Positions 1 to 5,076 of a stretch of DNA of 5,076 nt are shown here, in pieces. The notes beneath the pieces are model-generated. The model saw nothing but the letters and a program-made list of their open reading frames with translations, ran no database searches and was not told the DNA's origin. The stretch covers positions 1 to 5,076 of the forward strand of contig DUHJ01000047.1 of NCBI GenBank assembly GCA_013330925.1. The letters are read 5' to 3'. A program made the translations under genes and the position numbers. How positions within the stretch are numbered: the stretch's first letter is position 1; every line of letters starts with the position of its first letter. Origin of the DNA: Candidatus Poseidoniaceae archaeon. Its GTDB lineage: Archaea > Thermoplasmatota > Poseidoniia > Poseidoniales > Poseidoniaceae.

Positions 1-558
1 GACCATGCCGTTGGTGACCACCACACGTGGGCCGGACGGCGATGAGGGAAACAACCCGAGCGGGTGACCTGAATACATCGGCAAACATTGCTCATCGGTC
101 ATCACGGCGAGGTAACGCATGGCGAGCCTGTATTGCGCCCAATTTTGGAACACAGAACCGTTTCCACCGTACGTGATGAGTTCGTGCGGGAACTGGGCAA
201 CCGCAGGATCGAGGTTGTTCATGATCATCAGCATGATGGCCGCTGCGTGTGGGGTCTTGGCGGGGTATGCGTCGAGGGGATAGGCTTTCATCGGCACCGC
301 CGTTGGACGGTACCGGTGCATGATGATACGACCATAACGATCGAGTTCCTGAAGAAATTCTTCTGCGACAACGTCGTGATGGCTTGACGGGAGATACCGG
401 AGTGCATTTTCCAACGCCAACCGACGCTGCTGTGCCGACAACGTCGCGGGTCGGTCGGGTGCGTGGTCCACGGTAGGGTCAAGAGCGACCTTGGATGGAA
501 CGTCCTTGGGGATGCCCTCGAGGATGGACGCCTTCAGCGCGGCATGAAGGTCGCCCAT
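1..558 (-). CDS. hutU: Urocanate hydratase (urocanase), long eukaryotic-like form, N-terminal part
   Basis: Urocanase adds water to urocanate to give 4-imidazolone-5-propionate, the second step of histidine degradation. It is a cytosolic enzyme that uses tightly bound NAD+ as an electrophile. The minus strand reads 186 codons from ATG at 558 to the window edge without a stop; the family's long form is about 670 residues, so roughly the first quarter is here. Recognisable conserved blocks are LALENALRYLP (about 47-57), MIMNNLDPAVAQFPHELITY (111-130), the glycine-rich GGNG with SVFQNWAQ (131-142), and MYSGHPLGLFPSS (161-173) followed by PRVVVTNGMV. From memory, these agree closely with animal urocanase (MIMNNLDPAVAQFPQELVTY, MYSGHPLGLFPSS) and less well with the short bacterial HutU, which has a QSGKPVGVF-type block. 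The start is supported by the strong ribosome binding site just upstream. No other hut gene lies within the window. The partial 3' end is a window effect, not a truncation. Confidence 0.95.
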   Translation of the reverse strand, partial: MGDLHAALKASILEGIPKDVPSKVALDPTVDHAPDRPATLSAQQRRLALENALRYLPSSHHDVVAEEFLQELDRYGRIIMHRYRPTAVPMKAYPLDAYPAKTPHAAAIMLMIMNNLDPAVAQFPHELITYGGNGSVFQNWAQYRLAMRYLAVMTDEQCLPMYSGHPLGLFPSSPSGPRVVVTNGMV

Positions 559-646
559 GACTCCTCCTTTGACTCCCGACCTTTGTGGTTTGTCCATCCC
601 AACCGCTGTGCTGAGACTTGAAATACGACCAAGGAAGCCTCACCTC
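559..646. promoter_or_regulatory. Divergent intergenic region between hutU and the S15 hydrolase
   Basis: These 88 bases separate two divergent starts, so the upstream signals of both genes should lie here or run into the neighbouring coding sequence. The only A/T-rich island is CTTGAAATACGA at 617-628. It ends about 19 bases before the hydrolase ATG at 647, and reads TCGTATTTCAAG towards hutU, about 60 bases before that ATG. It could serve as an archaeal TATA-like element for a leaderless or short-leader hydrolase transcript, or as part of a bacterial -10, but it matches neither consensus well. AAGGAAG at 631-637 is a weak ribosome binding site for the hydrolase, with nine bases before its ATG. 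I see no convincing operator palindrome. Confidence 0.4.
561..570 (-). promoter_or_regulatory. Strong Shine-Dalgarno site of hutU
   Basis: On the minus strand this reads AAAGGAGGAG, followed by TC and the ATG of hutU. AAAGGAGG is an eight-base match to the usual anti-Shine-Dalgarno sequence, with four bases between AGGAGG and the start codon. It fixes the hutU start at 558 and shows leadered translation for this gene. Confidence 0.8.
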
Positions 647-2497
647 ATGGAGGAGCAACCTGGTCTGAGCAGGGTCGGCACAGGCGCGTTGCTCGGTTCT
701 ACCGTGGCCGTGTCCATCGTGGCCATTTTTCTTGCCATGATCGCTTCACCCTTGGTGGACGACCCGACCGACAACAACGGCTCTTCCGCCCTTCGGGTCC
801 CCGTATGGGAACGGGCTGGACTTCCATACGACGTCACCTCGGACTTTGGAAGCGTGCTCGAACCTGGACCTTACGGCCCACTGGCCACGCAAAACGAGTG
901 GAATTCAACCCACATGTTCGTGGAGTACGAATTGCCGCTTTCCGAAGGCGGTGCGGCCGCGACAGGCCCGGTCATATCACTGGCGTATTGGCGACCTGAC
1001 GTTCCAGAAGGCGTCCAGGTTCCTGTGATCGCTGAATTTGGACCCTATTTCCAAGAGCCGAGCGTGGAAACACCCACAATCGAAGTGCCCGGGTCTTGGC
1101 TTGGACAGATGGTCGTTGACCAACTTCTGCCGCACGGCTACGCGTTCGCCCAAGTGTCGGTGACCGGAACCGGCCGCTCAAACCACTGCATGGACCTCAT
1201 GGGCTTCGCTGAACAAGAGGGTGTGAACGCGGCCGTGACGTGGCTCGGTGAACAGAATTGGTCCAATGGCGCGGTCGCGATGATCGGTAAATCCTACGAC
1301 GGCAGCACGCCGTGGCAGGCGGCCATGTACGGCAACGAAGCGCTGAAGACAATCGTACCGATTTCAGGACTCATTGGCGTGAAGGAATTGATGTGGAGGA
1401 ACGGTTCTGCTGAAGCGCGTGCTCCAATCATGCACAACGGCGTGTACGGTTCGTACGGCATTGATGGAGATGAGGAGGATTACCAAAACATCTGTCCAGA
1501 TTACCTGATTGGACCGGGAACCGGTGTGGCTGCGTGGATGTTCGGTTCAGAAGTGGTCGGGGATTACTGGGCCGAGCGCTACTTCTTGGATCGCGTCATC
1601 GAGAATTACCAAGGCAGCGTCTATCTGATCCAAGGCATGCACGATTGGAACGTGGACCCGCACATGGCCGTTCCCACCATGAACCGTCTCATCGATGCCG
1701 GCATCGAAGCACGTGGCCTCTTCGGCCAATGGGACCACGATTACCCGGACCGGCCCGTGCAGCTTGACGATCGGAGTGAACTTGGTGGCTGGGGCGGTGA
1801 AGCCTTTCCAGAGATGGTTCGTTACGATTGGATGCAGGACCTTCACGAATGGTTTGACTATTACCTGAAGGACATTGGGCCACAGCCGGGTCAATGGATT
1901 GAGGTCCAGTCAAACCACGGGCAGTGGCGGTTGGAGGAGCGGTATCCTCCAGCGGACACCACCGAGATGATGATGAAACTCGGGGATGAACTCAGCCTCG
2001 AAGGCGGGGGTTTGACCGTGTTGCCGGACACGAACACAGGGCCCACCTGGACGAGTGAACCGCTGTCGGAACCGATTCAAATCGTCGGCACACCACGCCT
2101 CCACGTTGAAGTTCGGACGGCCACCGTTGGCGGGCAATTGTACGCCCTGCTTGAATCATGCAATGAGAACAATTGCCTCCACGTTGGTCACGCGATCATG
2201 GACCTTCGATACCATGCCGGTGGAGACGACATCCAAACGTGGGTGGCGCCTTTGCAAACCATCACTGCATTGATGGAATTCATGCCCCTTGATGCGGATG
2301 TCCCAGCAGGTCACACCCTCAGGCTCAGTCTGACGTCCACTGGTCTCGATTACCTGCCCGCCTCCACCTCGACCGTCGTTACGGTGTTGGAGGGCGAAGG
2401 AAGCACGTTGCAACTGGACCTGGTGGACCTTGACGAACGACGGCTCTTCGACCCGCCCACTTGCCTGCATGAGCGGTGTTTGGGCGCGTCGGCGTGA
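647..2497 (+). CDS. Membrane-anchored S15-family hydrolase (Xaa-Pro dipeptidyl-peptidase / CocE-like)
   Basis: Predicted serine hydrolase of the S15/CocE group, whose members remove N-terminal Xaa-Pro dipeptides or cleave acyl esters. It has 616 residues from ATG 647. A short N-terminus containing Arg9 precedes one hydrophobic segment (about 11-37) and then an acidic, Asn-rich linker, so the protein is probably anchored with its body outside the cytoplasm. The alpha/beta-hydrolase domain spans roughly 100-420. Its nucleophile motif is GKSYDG with Ser216; the acid is Asp333 in GMHDWNVDP; the base is His364 in GQWDHDYP; and Tyr134 in FGPYF is a likely oxyanion residue by analogy with CocE. The C-terminal part (about 465-600) resembles the beta-sandwich domain of the family. 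GKSYDG and HDWNV look nearer to Xaa-Pro peptidases than to cocaine esterase. Six cysteines (181, 283, 505, 510, 606, 611) could form disulfides. The frame stays open back to ATG 557, but that extension is not signal-like and overlaps the hutU start. The exact substrate is not known. Confidence 0.88.
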   Translation: MEEQPGLSRVGTGALLGSTVAVSIVAIFLAMIASPLVDDPTDNNGSSALRVPVWERAGLPYDVTSDFGSVLEPGPYGPLATQNEWNSTHMFVEYELPLSEGGAAATGPVISLAYWRPDVPEGVQVPVIAEFGPYFQEPSVETPTIEVPGSWLGQMVVDQLLPHGYAFAQVSVTGTGRSNHCMDLMGFAEQEGVNAAVTWLGEQNWSNGAVAMIGKSYDGSTPWQAAMYGNEALKTIVPISGLIGVKELMWRNGSAEARAPIMHNGVYGSYGIDGDEEDYQNICPDYLIGPGTGVAAWMFGSEVVGDYWAERYFLDRVIENYQGSVYLIQGMHDWNVDPHMAVPTMNRLIDAGIEARGLFGQWDHDYPDRPVQLDDRSELGGWGGEAFPEMVRYDWMQDLHEWFDYYLKDIGPQPGQWIEVQSNHGQWRLEERYPPADTTEMMMKLGDELSLEGGGLTVLPDTNTGPTWTSEPLSEPIQIVGTPRLHVEVRTATVGGQLYALLESCNENNCLHVGHAIMDLRYHAGGDDIQTWVAPLQTITALMEFMPLDADVPAGHTLRLSLTSTGLDYLPASTSTVVTVLEGEGSTLQLDLVDLDERRLFDPPTCLHERCLGASA

Positions 2498-2498
2498 A

Positions 2499-4796
2499 TC
2501 ATTCTTCGGCGGTTGCCTCAGCCCCGGATTCACCGTCGAAGCTCACTTCGATCCATTTGCTGGTCGGCGTGTTGGACACCGCTGCCGTTGAATCCAACGG
2601 GACCAAAACGTTTGCTTCGGGGAAGTAACTGGCCAAGTTTCCTCGAGGAATCGCATATGGGATTAGACGCCAGTCGCTCGCATGGCGTTCCCCGTCGCTC
2701 CAATGACTGATCAGGTTCACCTTGTGGCCTGTTTTCCAACCACGCTCTGCCATTTCTTCGGCGTTCATGAACACCACACGCCGGTTGCCTTTGACGCCTC
2801 GGTATCGGTCTTCCAGACCATAGATGGTCGTGTTGTATTGATCGTGAGAACGGAGGGTCATCATGACGTGGCTTCCGCCGTGTTTTGGGGTCAAATCTGG
2901 TAGACCGTGGAGTGAGAAATTAGCTCGTCCTGAAGGGGTGTTGAATCGCAATTCATCACGAGGGGGATTCGGCAATTCAAATCCGTTGGGTTCACGAACG
3001 CGATCGTTGTATGCGTCAAATCCTGGGATGGAGGCTTCAATCATGGAGCGAATGGCGTCGTAGTCTTCTGCCATGTTTCTCCAAGCCACGTCGTCTTCCC
3101 CGAAGGTTCGGGCCGCAAGTTCTGCGACGATCCACGGTTCGGAGCGGAGGTCCTTCGACGCGGGCATCAGCCTGCCTTGAGACCGATGAACGATGCCCAT
3201 GGAATTCTCGACGGTCACGAACTGAACCTTTCCGGACTGGAGGTCTACTTCCGTACGACCAAGGCAAGGCAGGACGAGGACGTCGCCATTTGAAGGAAGC
3301 ATGTGGGAACGGTTGGGTTTCGTGGACACGTGGATGACCAAAGGCACCTGTTCGATGGCGGCTGCCGTCCGATCGGTGTCTGGCGCTGCGGAAACGAGGT
3401 TCCCACCCATGGCCATCAACACGTCAACCTCGCTCCTTTCCATGGCGCGGATGGCGTTGACGACGTCGTACCCATGCTCCCGGGGCATGGTGACTCCGGT
3501 GCCTTCCTGCATCCGATCGAGGAAGGCTTCTGTTGGAGCCTCCCAAATGCCGACCGTTCGATCGCCTTGGACGTTGGAATGGCCACGCACTGGACAAAAG
3601 CCTGCACCTGGTCGACCCACATGGCCTCCAAGAAGCAGGAGGTTGACCACTTCTTGAATGACAGCAACCCCGTTCCTGTGTTGCGTCAAACCCATCGCCC
3701 AGCACGCGATGGTTGCATGGCTCGCATTGAGCATCGATGCAGCCAGTTCAATCTGTTCTTTGGCCAAGCCGGTGTCCTGCAGAACGGTGTCCCAATCAAG
3801 GTCTTGCCGAGCATTGGCAAACGCATCAAAACCGGAGGTGTGCTCGTCCACAAACGAGGTTGCAACGGCACCGGCCTCGATGGCCAAGTGTTGCAAGGCG
3901 TGCAAGAGTGCAGCGTCGCTTCCGATGCGAACGGGAAGGTGCAGGTCAGCGAGCTGGTCGTCGAACAAATCCAACCGCATGTAATCCTGAGGATGCTTGA
4001 ACCGCTCAAGACCCGCTTCGGGCAATGGATTGACGTGAATGATGCGTGCACCGGCCCGCTTTGCATCCCTCAAAGACGTCAGCATGCGTGGGTGATTGGT
4101 CCCAGGATTTTGTCCAATGACCACGATTACGTCGGCCTTTGGGAAGTCCGACAAGCGGACCGTCCCTTTCCCAATGCCGATGGTCGAGCCAAGCGCTTTC
4201 CCACTGGACTCATGGCACATGTTCGAACAGTCAGGGAGGTTGTTCGTGCCAAGCCTGCGCACCATCAATTGGTACAGGAATGCGGCTTCGTTGCTGGTTC
4301 GGCCGGAGGTGTAGAAGACCGCTCTGTTTGGATCTTCAACCGCTTGAAGACGCTCAGAGGCCATGCCGAGGGCATCATCCCACGAGATGGATTGGAAACG
4401 ATCGTCGCCAGATTTCCGAACGACCGGATGCGTGAAACGACCGAGGCCACCAAGTTCGTAATCGCTCATTCCGGCCCACTCGAAGATGGATTTTGAGGCA
4501 AAAACTTCCGGTGTGAACCTGGCTGACATCGCTTCTTCAGCCACAGCTTTTGCACCGTTTTCGCAAAACTCGAATCCTGAACGGTGTTCAGGGTCGGGCC
4601 ATGCGCATCCCGGGCAATCGAACCCATCCTGTTGATTGACGGTTCTGAGGGTCTTCCACGTCTTGCGCACACCCATGCGGCGAACGCCGTGCTTTGCGCT
4701 GGAAAGAACCGCGGGAATACCGGCCGCGCGGGTTTTTGGAGAGGTCACGCGCAAGCTGGCGTCGTCCTTCGGCGTCCGTCCGGAGCTGTTCTCCAT
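2499..4796 (-). CDS. FdhF/YdeP-family molybdopterin oxidoreductase (formate dehydrogenase alpha-like)
   Basis: Complete 765-residue member of the YdeP-type clade of molybdenum-bisPGD oxidoreductases, close in length to E. coli YdeP (about 760). Enzymes of this superfamily do two-electron redox chemistry at Mo; the substrate of this clade is not established, and E. coli ydeP is linked to acid resistance. No twin-arginine signal is present, so it is probably cytoplasmic. In order: the family N-terminus AAGIPAVLSS (24-33); the iron-sulfur region FDCPGCAWPDPEH with Cys61 and Cys64, then FEFCENGAK with Cys78 and Lys83; FYTSGRTSNEAAFLYQL (161-177); GTNNLPDCSNMCHESSG (183-199); GQNPGTNHPRM (228-238); GHVGRPGAGFCPVRGHSNVQGD (391-412); and a C-terminal cofactor-binding domain from about 643 (MMTLRSHDQYNTT). 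Cys194-His195 align with selenocysteine 140-His141 of E. coli FdhF, so Cys194 is the likely Mo ligand. ATG 4796 has no clear ribosome binding site, but family similarity from residue 24 supports it. It lies 24 bases after fdhD and probably shares its transcript. Confidence 0.93.
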   Translation of the reverse strand: MENSSGRTPKDDASLRVTSPKTRAAGIPAVLSSAKHGVRRMGVRKTWKTLRTVNQQDGFDCPGCAWPDPEHRSGFEFCENGAKAVAEEAMSARFTPEVFASKSIFEWAGMSDYELGGLGRFTHPVVRKSGDDRFQSISWDDALGMASERLQAVEDPNRAVFYTSGRTSNEAAFLYQLMVRRLGTNNLPDCSNMCHESSGKALGSTIGIGKGTVRLSDFPKADVIVVIGQNPGTNHPRMLTSLRDAKRAGARIIHVNPLPEAGLERFKHPQDYMRLDLFDDQLADLHLPVRIGSDAALLHALQHLAIEAGAVATSFVDEHTSGFDAFANARQDLDWDTVLQDTGLAKEQIELAASMLNASHATIACWAMGLTQHRNGVAVIQEVVNLLLLGGHVGRPGAGFCPVRGHSNVQGDRTVGIWEAPTEAFLDRMQEGTGVTMPREHGYDVVNAIRAMERSEVDVLMAMGGNLVSAAPDTDRTAAAIEQVPLVIHVSTKPNRSHMLPSNGDVLVLPCLGRTEVDLQSGKVQFVTVENSMGIVHRSQGRLMPASKDLRSEPWIVAELAARTFGEDDVAWRNMAEDYDAIRSMIEASIPGFDAYNDRVREPNGFELPNPPRDELRFNTPSGRANFSLHGLPDLTPKHGGSHVMMTLRSHDQYNTTIYGLEDRYRGVKGNRRVVFMNAEEMAERGWKTGHKVNLISHWSDGERHASDWRLIPYAIPRGNLASYFPEANVLVPLDSTAAVSNTPTSKWIEVSFDGESGAEATAEE

Positions 4797-4820
4797 GACG
4801 TTCGCCGTGCCTGCTTGGAT

Positions 4821-5076
4821 TCAAGCCTTTGCGACCACGTCCGTCCATGGACCGACAAATTGCGGGTTGTCGCCAAGCGCGAATCCCATGACCAAGACGC
4901 CGTGGTCGCGTGCAAGTTTGGCGGCTTGATTCGACATCGCGCCGACACAAGCCACCTGCGGCAAACCAAGACGGACGACTTTGGCCATCAGGTCCCAACC
5001 GCAACGGCCTGACAAGAGAAGGACGGACGGTGGAGCCGATGCATGGTGGTGGATCCACATGCCTACAACCTTGTCG
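4821..5076 (-). CDS. fdhD: Sulfurtransferase FdhD, C-terminal part (formate dehydrogenase accessory protein)
   Basis: FdhD passes sulfur from a cysteine desulfurase to the Mo-bisPGD cofactor, a step needed for activity of formate dehydrogenase-type enzymes. The last 84 residues are visible; the family is about 270 residues, and the 5' part, including the CxxC active-site loop, lies beyond the window. Visible family features are DKVVG (from the NAxDKxxG motif that binds cofactor/nucleotide), then SVLLLSGRCGWDLMAKVVRLG, matching the SGRxSFExxxKxxRxG block of known FdhD proteins, then PQVACVGAMSNQAAKLA and GVLVMGFALGDNPQFVG, matching the usual GFxRxxxxxxYxG ending. The TGA at 4821-4823 is in the same frame as the following oxidoreductase, eight sense codons before its ATG. 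The adjacent YdeP-type enzyme is the obvious client. The usual Ser after SGR is Cys here (SGRCGW). Confidence 0.93.
   Translation of the reverse strand, partial: DKVVGMWIHHHASAPPSVLLLSGRCGWDLMAKVVRLGLPQVACVGAMSNQAAKLARDHGVLVMGFALGDNPQFVGPWTDVVAKA

Noticed and set aside
88..387. A 99-codon plus-strand open frame.
   Set aside because: It is the antisense shadow of hutU; the minus strand there encodes unmistakable urocanase blocks.
557..646. An earlier in-frame ATG for the S15 hydrolase, adding 30 residues.
   Set aside because: The extension is Pro/Arg-rich and unlike a signal peptide, it would push the hydrophobic anchor inward, and its ATG overlaps the hutU start codon on the other strand. 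ATG 647 puts the anchor at the N-terminus as expected.
3303..4496. A 397-codon open frame on the plus strand, antisense to the oxidoreductase.
   Set aside because: Its translation shows no recognisable domain and it lies wholly opposite a strongly conserved molybdopterin enzyme. Long antisense frames are common in GC-rich coding DNA.
4821..4823. TGA between fdhD and the oxidoreductase as a selenocysteine codon.
   Set aside because: FdhD ends normally about 17 residues after its last conserved block, the oxidoreductase family N-terminus begins after the ATG, and no conserved cysteine is expected at this point.
4584..5012. A 142-codon plus-strand open frame near the right end.
   Set aside because: It is antisense to fdhD and the oxidoreductase N-terminus, with no recognisable domain.
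4588..5058. A 156-codon minus-strand open frame crossing the fdhD end and the oxidoreductase start.
   Set aside because: It is in another frame from both genes, is rich in Arg/Pro and has no family motifs. FdhD and YdeP-type residues in the other frame explain the same DNA.

Overview
This window comes from a prokaryotic genome. It has uninterrupted genes, an overlapping antiparallel start region, a strong Shine-Dalgarno sequence (AAAGGAGG) before one gene, and almost no intergenic DNA. By eye the composition is moderately GC-rich. I cannot assign the lineage firmly. A free-living, peptide- and amino-acid-using heterotroph fits the content. A marine Thermoplasmatota-like archaeon or a bacterium are both possible, and I would not choose without a phylogeny.

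The layout is four genes, two of them cut by the window edges. (1) 1-558, minus strand: the first 186 residues of urocanate hydratase (hutU), of the long form best known from animals. (2) 559-646: an 88-base divergent intergenic region that must hold the start signals of both flanking genes. (3) 647-2497, plus strand: a membrane-anchored S15-type alpha/beta hydrolase (Xaa-Pro dipeptidyl-peptidase/CocE-like) predicted to act outside the cytoplasm. (4) 2499-4796, minus strand: a complete FdhF/YdeP-family molybdopterin oxidoreductase, convergent with the hydrolase and separated from it by one base. (5) 4821-5076, minus strand: the last 84 residues of FdhD, the sulfurtransferase that activates this type of molybdenum cofactor.

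Two functional pairs are visible. FdhD and the YdeP-type enzyme form an evident co-directional unit in which the maturation factor is made just ahead of its likely client; the two genes also lie in the same reading frame, separated by a single TGA. The urocanase and the secreted peptidase are divergently transcribed and could share control as parts of peptide and histidine catabolism, but that link is inferred from position only. I found no RNA genes, CRISPR arrays, mobile elements or notable repeats, and no evidence of a previously undescribed multi-gene system. The points worth a second look are features of these known families.
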